From: Sphingobacterium tabacisoli
GTDB lineage: Bacteria > Bacteroidota > Bacteroidia > Sphingobacteriales > Sphingobacteriaceae
NCBI RefSeq assembly: GCF_017908035.1
Contig: NZ_JAEQMU010000004.1
Span: 434,001 to 498,000 of the forward strand
Length of the DNA: 64,000 bases
Direction: 5' to 3'
Shown here: positions 52,615-61,144 of the stretch, in pieces
Layout of the letters: each line of letters opens with the position of its first letter
How positions within the stretch are numbered: the stretch's first letter is position 1
Translations under genes and position numbers: made by a program
Notes under the pieces: model-generated
Seen by the model: only the letters and a program-made list of their open reading frames with translations
Told to the model about the DNA's origin: nothing
The model's database searches: none

Positions 52615-52647
52615 ATTCGTGAATACCAAGCATTTTGTCTAAGTTTG
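52615..52647 (+). promoter_or_regulatory. MerR-gene promoter with dyad block shared with lptB
   Basis: GGTATTC-GT-GAATACC (52612-52627) is a perfect 7-bp-arm dyad. CAAGCATTTT and the -7 element TAAGTTTG (52640-52647) follow. From ATTCGTGAATAC to TA the distance is 25 bases, identical to the lptB promoter at 11665-11697. It is a candidate binding site for the encoded MerR protein, which would give autoregulation and control of lptB. Confidence 0.65.
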
Positions 52648-52673
52648 CTATGGTACAAACAGATATATTAAAT

Positions 52674-53009
52674 ATGCCTTACAAGGAACGAGAAATTAAC
52701 AAATTGTATTATACAATGGGCGAGGTCACCAAAATGTTTGACGTGAATGCTTCGCAAATCCGTTTTTATGAACGCGAATTTGATATCCTACAGCCTAAGA
52801 AGAATAAAAAGGGGAATAGACTGTTTACGCAGACTGACATTGCCAACCTCAAAATAATCTTCAATCTAGTAAAAGACAAAGGCTATACATTGCAAGGAGC
52901 ACGTGATTATCTCCGTACGAATAAGACTGAAGCAAAAGAGAACCAACGTGTCATTGATTCTCTTGAGCGACTAAAGTCATTTTTAGTTGAGGTTCGGGAT
53001 AGTCTATGA
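52674..53009 (+). CDS. MerR family transcriptional regulator
   Basis: About 111 residues from the ATG at 52674 (MPYKEREINKLYYTMGEV). Upstream in-frame codons at 52635 and 52650 overlap or touch the -7 element and are unlikely starts. The MerR DNA-binding domain (about 12-80) has TMGEVTKMFDVNASQIRFYEREFDIL, RLFTQTDIANLKII and LVKDKGYTLQGARDYL. A short coiled-coil end follows, without a metal-binding Cys set or ligand domain. Inducer unknown. Confidence 0.88.
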   Translation: MPYKEREINKLYYTMGEVTKMFDVNASQIRFYEREFDILQPKKNKKGNRLFTQTDIANLKIIFNLVKDKGYTLQGARDYLRTNKTEAKENQRVIDSLERLKSFLVEVRDSL

Positions 53010-54011
53010 TTTATCCAAGAACTCCAATACTTTATTAACCATATCCGTACTACCCAATATTGCGGGAACGCGCTGATGTAGTTCTTCTGGTGCTATTTCT
53101 AATATTCTTTCCGTCCCGGTTGTCGCCTTCCCTCCCGCTTGCTCTATGATAAAGGCAATAGGATTACATTCGTACATCAATCGGAGCTTTCCTTTAGGCT
53201 GTAAGGCTGTCTGTGGATAGATAAACACTCCTCCCAACAACAGGTTCCTGTGGATATCCGCTACCATAGAGCCTATATATCGAGAGGTATAAGGACGATT
53301 GGTACCAGTATCTTCCTCCTGACAGTATTTGATATAATTCTTTATTCCTTGAGGGAATTTCAGATAGTTTCCTTCATTCACCGAATAAATATGCCCTTGC
53401 TGAGGAATTTTCATATTGGGGTGAGATAGACAGAACTCCCCTATCGATGGGTCTAAGGTAAATCCATTCACCCCTTTCCCAGTCGTATAGACAAGCATCG
53501 TCGACGACCCATAGATAATATACCCGGCAGCCACCTGACGTAACCCTGTCTGCAATAGATCCTCTTGCGTCAGTGCCTCACCGACCTGACTGATCCGACG
53601 ATATATCGAGAAAATAGTCCCTACGGAGACGTTGACTTCGATATTGGAGCTTCCGTCCAATGGGTCGATACAAACGATATACTTCGCATTTTTGGAAATC
53701 CCCGTATCGGTCAGTTCCACACCCTCCTCCTGTTCTTCAGAGGCAACAAAACAACACTCTCCTCCATCTTTCAGTGCTGCTATAAACTGTTCATCGGCAT
53801 AAACGTCAAGTTTCTTTTGATTTTCGCCAAATACATTGGTGTCTCCTACCGTCCCCAAGATATCCACCAATCCTGCTTTGTTGACCTCACGGTTGACAAT
53901 CTTAGCTGCGATTCCAATATCGCGCAACAATCGGGACAATTCCCCTTTTGCATAAGGAAAATCCGTTTGTTTTTCAATAATAAACTGACCTAAAGTTTTT
54001 AAGGATTTCAT
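53004..54011 (-). CDS. fbp: Fructose-1,6-bisphosphatase class 1
   Basis: The 335-residue protein has the class-1 FBPase metal site DPLDGSSNIEVNVSVGTIFSIY (first 20 residues at about 118-137), preceded by FVASEEQEEG. Substrate loops include YIIYGSSTMLVYTTG, GSMVADIHRNLLLGGVFIYP and LRLMYECNPIAFIIEQAGG. It catalyses the committed dephosphorylation of gluconeogenesis. It converges with and overlaps the MerR gene by six bases. Confidence 0.96.
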   Translation of the reverse strand: MKSLKTLGQFIIEKQTDFPYAKGELSRLLRDIGIAAKIVNREVNKAGLVDILGTVGDTNVFGENQKKLDVYADEQFIAALKDGGECCFVASEEQEEGVELTDTGISKNAKYIVCIDPLDGSSNIEVNVSVGTIFSIYRRISQVGEALTQEDLLQTGLRQVAAGYIIYGSSTMLVYTTGKGVNGFTLDPSIGEFCLSHPNMKIPQQGHIYSVNEGNYLKFPQGIKNYIKYCQEEDTGTNRPYTSRYIGSMVADIHRNLLLGGVFIYPQTALQPKGKLRLMYECNPIAFIIEQAGGKATTGTERILEIAPEELHQRVPAILGSTDMVNKVLEFLDKS

Positions 54012-54030
54012 AATTTATTTTTATAAAAAA

Positions 54031-54038
54031 CAAAAATA
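54031..54038 (-). promoter_or_regulatory. -7 element of fbp
   Basis: TATTTTTG on the minus strand, 19 bases before the ATG at 54011. No distinct -33 is seen. Confidence 0.4.
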
Positions 54039-54047
54039 TGAAAATAT

Positions 54048-54542
54048 TTACCGATTAAACAACTCTATTATTTCCAAATTTTTAATTTCACCCAAATCAA
54101 GGTCAAAACGCATCAATGTTCTTACGGTATGCCAGCCTTGTTTTCCTGCCGCACCGGGGTTTAAATGCAGTAAAGCTAGCTTTTGGTCATACTGTACCTT
54201 CAGAATATGGGAATGTCCACAAATAAATAATTTAGGAGGATTCTTAATAATTTCAGCCTTTATGCCCGCTGCATAGCGCCCAGGATACCCTCCAATATGT
54301 GTCATCCATACATCGACGCCTTCACAATTGAAACGTAGGTGTTCGGGGCACTCGGTCCGAATGTCCTTCCCGTCTATATTTCCGTACACTCCTCTGAATG
54401 GTTTAAAATCCTTCAATCGTTCTACCACATCGAGACTACCAAAATCTCCTGCGTGCCATACTTCGTCACAGTTTTCAAAATGTGTGAAAACAGCTTCATC
54501 TAAATAGCTATGTGTATCGGATAACAATCCTATTTTTTTCAT
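54048..54542 (-). CDS. YfcE/MJ0936-type metallophosphoesterase
   Basis: The 164-residue calcineurin-like phosphoesterase has metal motifs in order: GLLSDTHSYLD (Asp-x-His), EVWHAGDFGSLD (GD), VYGNIDGKD (GNxD), WMTHIGGYPG and FICGHSHILKVQ (GHSH). Family members are Mn2+ phosphodiesterases; the natural substrate is generally unknown. Single domain, cytoplasmic. Confidence 0.9.
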   Translation of the reverse strand: MKKIGLLSDTHSYLDEAVFTHFENCDEVWHAGDFGSLDVVERLKDFKPFRGVYGNIDGKDIRTECPEHLRFNCEGVDVWMTHIGGYPGRYAAGIKAEIIKNPPKLFICGHSHILKVQYDQKLALLHLNPGAAGKQGWHTVRTLMRFDLDLGEIKNLEIIELFNR

Positions 54543-54563
54543 ATATAAACAATTACTAAATGA

Positions 54564-54578
54564 TGCTCCAATGGAGCA
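54564..54578. other. Short hairpin between phosphoesterase and TrmN6-like genes
   Basis: TGCTCC-AAT-GGAGCA is a 6-bp-arm dyad in the gap before the phosphoesterase ATG. It may be a weak terminator for the upstream minus-strand gene or an operator. Confidence 0.3.
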
Positions 54579-54644
54579 ATCAATTTGTTTAAGCGTTCTC
54601 GGTCCATTTTGTCAATGAGTGGCACATTCGCTGTACCACTTGTA

Positions 54645-55352
54645 TTAAAACCCAAGAAAGAAGGGCTTCAAAAAGCCTTGATAAGCTTTAGAGTAAACTC
54701 CTTTCTCTTCGTAAATGACGAAATCAACTCGTTCTTGTTGGCAGAGATTTTCTTTACCCAAAATCATAATCTTACGGATTGGCTCCGTATGAGCAAAAGA
54801 ACGGATACCAACCTCCTTAATCAATATCAATCCATTCTCGTCCGTGTACCGCAAGAGCTCATCACTTAGATCGACAGGCAGAACCAACTGTAGTGTACCC
54901 CGAGAAGAAAGCCTGCGACTGGAAAAAGTCAGAAGACGCTTAAAGAAATCCAAATCCGTATGCCTAGCAAGGCGCTTACGACCGTTTGGGTTATGCAACG
55001 CATTGATATAGAAAGGTGGGTTACTAACAATCAGATCATACACTTCCTGTTCGGACATCGTCTCAAAATCTCCAAGTCGAGCGTACATACGTTCTGCGAA
55101 TCTAGATGTCTTAAAATTTTCCTCTGTCCGTTGATACGCGGTCTCATCAATATCAACCGCATCAACCATAGCATCTGGAAAACGTTGTGCCAACATCAAC
55201 GCGATTACTCCTGTCCCAGAGCCAACATCTAAAATACGAATTGGTTCCTGAGCTTCGACCATTGCCCCCAGCAAGACCCCATCCGTATTAATTTTCATCG
55301 CACAACCTTCTTGATTGACTTCGAACTCTTTAAATTTAAACACCGACCCCAT
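54645..55352 (-). CDS. TrmN6-type tRNA1(Val) (A37-N6) methyltransferase
   Basis: About 235 residues from ATG 55352 (MGSVFKFKEFEVNQEGCAMKI). A TAACTTTG -7 element at 55366-55359 lies so close that the mRNA may be nearly leaderless; it rules out the longer frame to 55430. Motifs are MKINTDGVLLGAMV, SAM loop ILDVGSGTGVIALMLAQRFP and catalytic NPPF in LIVSNPPFYINA. The YfiC/TrmN6 family methylates A37 of tRNA1Val. Confidence 0.88.
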   Translation of the reverse strand: MGSVFKFKEFEVNQEGCAMKINTDGVLLGAMVEAQEPIRILDVGSGTGVIALMLAQRFPDAMVDAVDIDETAYQRTEENFKTSRFAERMYARLGDFETMSEQEVYDLIVSNPPFYINALHNPNGRKRLARHTDLDFFKRLLTFSSRRLSSRGTLQLVLPVDLSDELLRYTDENGLILIKEVGIRSFAHTEPIRKIMILGKENLCQQERVDFVIYEEKGVYSKAYQGFLKPFFLGF

Positions 55353-55358
55353 GGAGAG

Positions 55359-55366
55359 CAAAGTTA
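55359..55366 (-). promoter_or_regulatory. -7 element of the TrmN6-like gene
   Basis: TAACTTTG on the minus strand, only 6 bases from the ATG at 55352, implying a very short or absent leader. Confidence 0.4.
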
Positions 55367-55400
55367 GCCTTTTGCCATTGATGAAACTAAAAAATAATTC

Positions 55401-55421
55401 GTACTTTCGAATGTACTTTTG
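55401..55421 (+). promoter_or_regulatory. Promoter and dyad of the outer-membrane protein gene
   Basis: GTACTTTCGAATGTAC (55401-55416) is palindromic except for one position pair. It overlaps a -7 element, TACTTTTG (55414-55421), 14 bases before the ATG at 55436. The core nearly repeats the palindrome at 23619-23632. Confidence 0.45.
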
Positions 55422-55435
55422 TATTATCAAACCCT

Positions 55436-56560
55436 ATGCGCTACCTTTATTTACCATTATTTATATTCATTTTTTTTGTGTCGTCCTCGTTTGCCCAAAA
55501 TGGCTGTGAACCGGTCGTGAATGCTGCACTTCAGAAGTTACCAAACGTTTTAATTAAAAATGATTTTGGTCAATTGAAAACCATCATCAACACCTTAAAA
55601 GGAACCTGTGAGAAAAATGAGCTTGGGCGTCGATTAGAAATTATTTCGCAATTACTACAGAAACAGAACACTAGTCTATCTATCAACGCTTATCTCGAAG
55701 GACGCTATGATGATGTACTAATACAACGTTTTGATGCTGCTGCAAGCAGAAACCCCAATGGTACATATCGACAAAACCCGAAGAAATACCAATATTTCCC
55801 ATTGAACCATCCAGTCGACTCTCTCCTAAAACAGAAAGCCGTAGCGCTATTACAATCGCAAAGCTATGTCTTGAATAAAGAGGAGACAGCCATCACCTAT
55901 CTATTTGCAGATGATATTGATGAATTTCTTCGAGAACGCAATAAAAAACCAGCAAAATCAGTTTCTCACAGCACAACAGGCTATTACCCAACGAAAAATG
56001 TAATGAATGGCCCAACGATTGGGCTCAGTGCTGGTATCTTCAGTCCCTTTGACAGCAACCCTATCTTTGACCAGTCCGGGATATTTGGAATATCCTATAT
56101 GGGATCCTTGAATAATTCTATCGTCTCTGAACTCGTTTATAAATTCAGGGTACATAATAATTCCCGTCCCTTTGATATGCGTTATAAACGGGAGATACGT
56201 GAGGTAAACCCTAACAGTAGCCATTTTATCGGTCTCGGCTTTGGTTACAAGGCCTATGACAATGGAACTCTTATCTTATTATTACCCAAAGTAAATACAG
56301 GGCTAGGATTTATTTGGACAGGTCTATCCGACTCTTACTACTATACAGATGAGTATGGCTTTGAACGTAAAAGTGTCTCACTCCGGAATATCAAGACCTG
56401 GCACAACAGTATTGGAGTCACAAGTATGGTACGCCTTCAAAGGAAAACCTTTATAGGCGTAGAGCTCAGTTATCACCTCATTCCTTACAATTGGGATGAT
56501 AAATTAGTACCACATGTACCGAGTGACTATGGCAGTGCCGAATTCTTTATCCGTTTTTAA
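55436..56560 (+). CDS. Putative outer-membrane beta-barrel protein of unknown function
   Basis: The 374-residue protein has a signal peptide (cleavage near SSFAQ-NG, about residue 21). A helical periplasmic part (about 22-180) has two cysteines (GCEPVV, KGTCEKN). From about 190 on, amphipathic strands (GPTIGLSAGIFSPF, HFIGLGFGYKAYDNG) run to a terminal Phe (FFIRF), the outer-membrane barrel signal. Overall form recalls other Bacteroidota envelope proteins, such as the PKD protein here. I recognise no family. It converges on mutS with a four-base overlap. Confidence 0.75.
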   Translation: MRYLYLPLFIFIFFVSSSFAQNGCEPVVNAALQKLPNVLIKNDFGQLKTIINTLKGTCEKNELGRRLEIISQLLQKQNTSLSINAYLEGRYDDVLIQRFDAAASRNPNGTYRQNPKKYQYFPLNHPVDSLLKQKAVALLQSQSYVLNKEETAITYLFADDIDEFLRERNKKPAKSVSHSTTGYYPTKNVMNGPTIGLSAGIFSPFDSNPIFDQSGIFGISYMGSLNNSIVSELVYKFRVHNNSRPFDMRYKREIREVNPNSSHFIGLGFGYKAYDNGTLILLLPKVNTGLGFIWTGLSDSYYYTDEYGFERKSVSLRNIKTWHNSIGVTSMVRLQRKTFIGVELSYHLIPYNWDDKLVPHVPSDYGSAEFFIRF

Positions 56561-59163
56561 TTCTTGAGTAGACGCTGTATCTCGTCCAATTTCATTAGGG
56601 CTTCTACAGGTGTCAGCGTATTCACATCTAGATTGTTCAACATATCCCTGATTTTCTCTAGGATAGGATCATCTATCGCAAACATCTGTAACTGGTACGC
56701 CTGTTTTTGAATCTTGCGCATACTGTCCTTGATCTTTTCGCCACCTGTACGTTCCTGTTCTAATCTTTTCAAGATCTCTGAAGCACGACCGATCAGTCTA
56801 GGTGGCATACCCGCCAACTTGGCTACATGTATACCAAAGCTATGTTCCGAGCCACCTGGCACGAGTTTACGCAAGAATATGATTTTGTTATTGACCTCTT
56901 TGACCGAGACATTAAAGTTCTTAATCCGCGGCATAGAATTACTCAATTCATTCAATTCGTGGTAGTGTGTCGCAAACAACGTCTTAGCTCTAGCACTTGG
57001 GTGTAAGTGCAAAAACTCTGCAATAGCCCAAGCAATAGAAATCCCATCATAGGTACTAGTTCCCCGTCCAATCTCATCTAATAGAATTAAACTCCTATCG
57101 GAAAGGTTATTCATGATACTAGCGGTCTCATTCATCTCGACCATAAATGTCGATTCTCCTGAGGAAAGATTGTCCGATGCCCCTACCCGGGTAAATATTT
57201 TATCTACAAGCCCGATATGCGCCTCCTTTGCTGGGACAAAGCACCCAATCTGTGCCATCAATACTATCAAACCTGTCTGACGCAATAAGGCCGACTTACC
57301 AGCCATATTGGGACCCGTTATTATTATAATCTGTTGCGAATCGGGATCTAGAAAAGTGTCATTTGTAATATAGTCCTCCCCAATCGGAAGATTCTTTTCG
57401 ATAACAGGATGACGTCCCCCTTTTATATCCAGAATTTTGCTATTACTAATCTCTGGTTTGATATAGTAATTTTTCTCCGCTATTACAGCAAAATTAAGCA
57501 GTACATCAAGCTTCGCTATCAGTTGCGCATTTAACTGTACCGGTTTTATATATTCGCTAATCGCAAGGAGCAACTCAGCGTAAATCCGGTTTTCTATAGC
57601 CTGGATCTTCTCCTCTGCTCCGAGAATCTGCTCCTCATATTCCTTAAGTTCTTCTGTAATATATCTTTCGGCATTGACTAAGGTCTGCTTACGGATCCAT
57701 CCTGTCGGCACTTTATCCTTATGGGTATTGGTTACCTCGAGATAATATCCAAAGACGTTGTTAAAAGCAATTTTCAGCGAAGGTATACCTGTTATTTCGG
57801 ACTCCCGACGCTGGATTTCCAATAGATAATCCTTTCCTCCAAACGCGACTTTACGCAATTTGTCTAGATCGGCATCGATTCCATCTGCGATTACGTTTCC
57901 TTTATTCAGTGCTACCGGTGGCTCAGCTTGAAGTGTCTTTTCAATCTTCTCCCTGATCAAGGCACATGGATTCAATTGTTCAGAAATCATCGAAAGAGCC
58001 TCTGAAGCTTTAATATCAGTCAGTGCTTTTAGCTTTTCGACAGCATATAGAGAGCGCTTCAATTGAGATATCTCTCTTGGATTAGCCTTTTGAAGTCCAA
58101 TTTTACTGATTAATCGCTCTAAATCTCCTACTTGTTTTATTTCACGGATCAGCTCATCACGCAGGTCCCGATGTTGATGAAAATAATCAACCACATTGAG
58201 ACGTTCCTGTATTGATTTGATGTCTTTTAAAGGCATCACGATCCAGCGCTTCAATAGGCGTGCCCCCATTGGCGACGACGTTTCGTCTAATACGTCCGAC
58301 AATGTAATCGCATTCTCATTGGCCGACCCAATCAGTTCCAAATTACGGATAGTAAAACGGTCCAACCACATATAGCGGTCTTCCTCTATCCGTGCAATAT
58401 GAGAAATGTGCTGTAGATTACGGTGCTCCGTCTCGTTCAGATAATGTAATGCTACGCCTGCGGCAATAATCGCTGTAGGCATACGGTCGATACCGAAGCC
58501 TTTTAAAGATTGAACCTCAAAATGCTTTAAGAGATTTCCTTCGGCAAAATCTCCAGTATAAGGCCACTCATCCAGTGAATAGGTATAATATTGAGTTCCA
58601 AAATTTGTAGCAAACTCTTTAGACTGTTTACGTGGCATAATAACCTCTGTAGGTTTAAAACCTTGAAGCAATTTATCAATATAACCAGCACTACCTTGCG
58701 CTACAAGAAACTCTCCCGTAGAAATATCTAAAAAAGAAATCCCTACCGAATTTTTATCAAAAAAAACAGAAGCTAAATAATTGTTCGACTTTTGCTGTAG
58801 GATATTATCACTATATGATACCCCTGGGGTCACCAACTCAGTCACTCCTCTTTTGACAATAGTCTTCGTCATCTTAGGATCTTCCAATTGGTCACATATC
58901 GCTACACGCTGACCCGCTCGTACCAATTTTGGCAGATAAGTCTCCAGTGAATGATGAGGAAACCCTGCAAGTGCAGTTTCGGACTCAGACCCATTTCCTC
59001 TTTTGGTCAAGACAATACCCAGGATTCCCGCTGCTTTAATCGCGTCCTCACCAAAAGTTTCATAAAAATCACCAACACGGAATAATAATAATGCACCAGG
59101 GTACTTCGCTTTGATCGTGTTGTACTGCTGCATTAGGGGAGTTTCTTTCTTTACCTTTGCCAA
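56557..59163 (-). CDS. mutS: DNA mismatch repair protein MutS
   Basis: The 868-residue protein has mismatch-reading GDFYETFGEDA (F-x-E, about 32-42), lever and clamp domains, ATPase Walker A GPNMAGKSALLRQTG (about 615), SSGESTFMVEMNETA, Walker B LILLDEIGRGTSTYDG and FATHYHELNEL. The chosen start is TTG at 59163, because the family N-terminus K-KETPLM is encoded from there; the first ATG, at 59133, would remove ten conserved-looking residues. It recognises mispairs and recruits MutL. Confidence 0.95.
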   Translation of the reverse strand: MAKVKKETPLMQQYNTIKAKYPGALLLFRVGDFYETFGEDAIKAAGILGIVLTKRGNGSESETALAGFPHHSLETYLPKLVRAGQRVAICDQLEDPKMTKTIVKRGVTELVTPGVSYSDNILQQKSNNYLASVFFDKNSVGISFLDISTGEFLVAQGSAGYIDKLLQGFKPTEVIMPRKQSKEFATNFGTQYYTYSLDEWPYTGDFAEGNLLKHFEVQSLKGFGIDRMPTAIIAAGVALHYLNETEHRNLQHISHIARIEEDRYMWLDRFTIRNLELIGSANENAITLSDVLDETSSPMGARLLKRWIVMPLKDIKSIQERLNVVDYFHQHRDLRDELIREIKQVGDLERLISKIGLQKANPREISQLKRSLYAVEKLKALTDIKASEALSMISEQLNPCALIREKIEKTLQAEPPVALNKGNVIADGIDADLDKLRKVAFGGKDYLLEIQRRESEITGIPSLKIAFNNVFGYYLEVTNTHKDKVPTGWIRKQTLVNAERYITEELKEYEEQILGAEEKIQAIENRIYAELLLAISEYIKPVQLNAQLIAKLDVLLNFAVIAEKNYYIKPEISNSKILDIKGGRHPVIEKNLPIGEDYITNDTFLDPDSQQIIIITGPNMAGKSALLRQTGLIVLMAQIGCFVPAKEAHIGLVDKIFTRVGASDNLSSGESTFMVEMNETASIMNNLSDRSLILLDEIGRGTSTYDGISIAWAIAEFLHLHPSARAKTLFATHYHELNELSNSMPRIKNFNVSVKEVNNKIIFLRKLVPGGSEHSFGIHVAKLAGMPPRLIGRASEILKRLEQERTGGEKIKDSMRKIQKQAYQLQMFAIDDPILEKIRDMLNNLDVNTLTPVEALMKLDEIQRLLKN

Positions 59164-59253
59164 TGGAAATCTGTTTTTTGTTGAGGTGTAAAAATAAGAG
59201 AATTGTGGGGATTTGACAAACCGAATATCCTTCTATTAAAGCATTACGGCCTA

Positions 59254-60282
59254 TTACTTATAAATCTCCACCTTAACCTCGCCAGATTCAGTAATATATC
59301 CCCTATACATACCTGCTGTATTGAACGGCAAGGCTACATTCCCATCTTTATCCAGAACAATCATTCCTCCATCACCTCCCACTTCACCAATTTTGCGAAT
59401 CACTTCTTTTGACGCTTCTAAAGCAGATAGTGCTTTGTACTCCATCAATGCAGCGACATCATAGGCGGCGACATTGCGTATAAAATATTCTCCCCAGCCT
59501 GTACAGGAAATTCCGACTTGTTTATTCGCATAGGTACCGGCACCAATAACCGGAGAGTCTCCAACACGACCAAATTTCTTATTTGTCATTCCTCCGGTTG
59601 ATGTACCAGCTGCGATATCCCCTTTGCCATCCAGGGCAACACAGCCCACCGTCCCGAATTTCTCATCCTTCCATTCAGGTTTTGTACCCGATTGCTTGTC
59701 ATTATGATCTAACTCGACCGCCTTACTATCTTCTTTTAATATACGCTGTAAAGCATCCCAGCGTTCTTCTGTGTAAAAATAGGATGGCTCCACCTGTGTT
59801 ATGCCCTGTTCTCGGGCAAATCGTTCGGCTCCATGCCCCATCATCATCACATGAGGTGAACGCTCCATCACAGCTATAGCCGCAGTTATCGGGTTCTTTA
59901 TTGTGGTCACTCCTGCTACAGCACCGGCAGTTCCATCTTTTCCTTTCATGATAGAAGCATCCAGCTCATTTGTCCCTTCATGTGTAAAAACAGCTCCTTT
60001 TCCGGCATTAAATAAAGGCGAATCCTCCATAACATGGATAGCAGCTTCTACAGCCTTCTCGCTACTTCCACCAGTTTTAAGAATATCATAGCCAGCCAGC
60101 AATGAAGCACGGAGCGCATCCGTATAGGCCTTCTCTTTCTGAGGCGTCATTTTGGACTTCAAGATTGTTCCTGCCCCACCATGTATCACAAGGACTACCT
60201 TATCTTTAGGGACCGCCTGTTGTCCCATAGCAACTGAACTCATAAATATCAAAAATAAAAAAAGTGTGTTTTTTGCGATCAT
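59254..60282 (-). CDS. Isoaspartyl peptidase/L-asparaginase (Ntn hydrolase), periplasmic
   Basis: The 342-residue protein has a signal peptide (cleavage near AMGQ-QA, about residue 22). The type-III asparaginase/IaaA fold follows: HGGAGTILKSKM, FNAGKGAVFTHEGTNELDAS, and the autocleavage site before Thr in FGTVGCVAL (about 213), with GTSTGGMTNKKFGRVGDSP. Self-cleavage gives alpha and beta subunits that hydrolyse isoaspartyl dipeptides and asparagine. Periplasmic location fits peptide scavenging. Confidence 0.92.
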   Translation of the reverse strand: MIAKNTLFLFLIFMSSVAMGQQAVPKDKVVLVIHGGAGTILKSKMTPQKEKAYTDALRASLLAGYDILKTGGSSEKAVEAAIHVMEDSPLFNAGKGAVFTHEGTNELDASIMKGKDGTAGAVAGVTTIKNPITAAIAVMERSPHVMMMGHGAERFAREQGITQVEPSYFYTEERWDALQRILKEDSKAVELDHNDKQSGTKPEWKDEKFGTVGCVALDGKGDIAAGTSTGGMTNKKFGRVGDSPVIGAGTYANKQVGISCTGWGEYFIRNVAAYDVAALMEYKALSALEASKEVIRKIGEVGGDGGMIVLDKDGNVALPFNTAGMYRGYITESGEVKVEIYK

Positions 60283-60381
60283 AATACAGATAATAATCCT
60301 GTAAATTAGTAATTTTTGTATAATGTATCTACTTATGACTTAAAAAAGCAATTGAGACTACATACTTTGTTGGTTTTTTTT

Positions 60382-60389
60382 TAGGTTTG
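60382..60389 (+). promoter_or_regulatory. -7 element of mtgA
   Basis: TAGGTTTG, 21 bases before the ATG at 60411. It is identical to the lptB -7 element, but the upstream dyad block seen there is absent. Confidence 0.45.
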
Positions 60390-60410
60390 CATCGAATTTG
60401 TGATTAGGTC

Positions 60411-61139
60411 ATGGCAATAAAACGTGGTAACTATAAAAAGAAAAAAGTGTCTCCCACTTCTTGGAAGAAACAGCTAAAAAGTTGGTCTATCCGAATAGTA
60501 GTGGGATTTTTCGCGTTAAGTATCTTTTGGGTACTTTGTCTAAAGTTCATCAACCCGCCCGTCACCTACCTCATGATAAAAAGGGGATTCCAATGGCAGT
60601 CAGAAGGCAAGGGCTTTAAGATAGAAAAAGAATGGTTGCCTTATGATGACCTTTCAAACAATCTGAAGAGGGCAGCCCTGGCCGGTGAAGATGCCCACTT
60701 TATGAGCCATAATGGTTTTGATACAGACGCGATCAAACAGGCATTGGAGAAGAACCAATCCGGAAAACCACTTCGAGGTGGTAGCACCATCAGCCAGCAG
60801 GTTGCAAAAAATGTTTTTCTTTGGCCAGGACGTTCTTGGCTCAGAAAAGGTCTAGAAACATATTTCACATTTCTAATCGAAATCATCTGGAGTAAGAAAC
60901 GTATCCTTGAGGTGTACCTCAACGTAATCGAAATGGGGCAAGGCGTCTACGGAGCGGAGGCAGCTTCACACTACTATTTTAACAAATCAGCAAAAAGTCT
61001 AACGAAGAAAGAGGCAGCTTTAATTATCGCTATCTTACCCAATCCAAGACAGTGGGATGCCCGCCGTCCGTCCAACTATGTCAACTCAAGGGCCAATAAT
61101 ATAGTCCGCTACCTTAATCATTACGACATTCCCGAGTAA
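60411..61139 (+). CDS. mtgA: Monofunctional peptidoglycan glycosyltransferase MtgA
   Basis: The 242-residue protein has a basic N-terminus, one TM helix (about 28-48) and a GT51 domain. The catalytic Glu lies in LAGEDAHFMSHNGFD (about residue 93). Further motifs are RGGSTISQQVAKNVFLWPGR (about 122-141), RILEVYLNVIEMGQGVYGAEAAS (first 20 residues about 164-183) and ALIIAILPNPRQWDARRP. It polymerises lipid II glycan strands without a transpeptidase domain. Confidence 0.94.
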   Translation: MAIKRGNYKKKKVSPTSWKKQLKSWSIRIVVGFFALSIFWVLCLKFINPPVTYLMIKRGFQWQSEGKGFKIEKEWLPYDDLSNNLKRAALAGEDAHFMSHNGFDTDAIKQALEKNQSGKPLRGGSTISQQVAKNVFLWPGRSWLRKGLETYFTFLIEIIWSKKRILEVYLNVIEMGQGVYGAEAASHYYFNKSAKSLTKKEAALIIAILPNPRQWDARRPSNYVNSRANNIVRYLNHYDIPE

Positions 61140-61144
61140 AATAA

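Noticed and set aside
54585..54869. Plus-strand frame overlapping the TrmN6-like gene
   Set aside because: Most of it is antisense to the conserved methyltransferase C-terminus; the opposite strand has the real family motifs.
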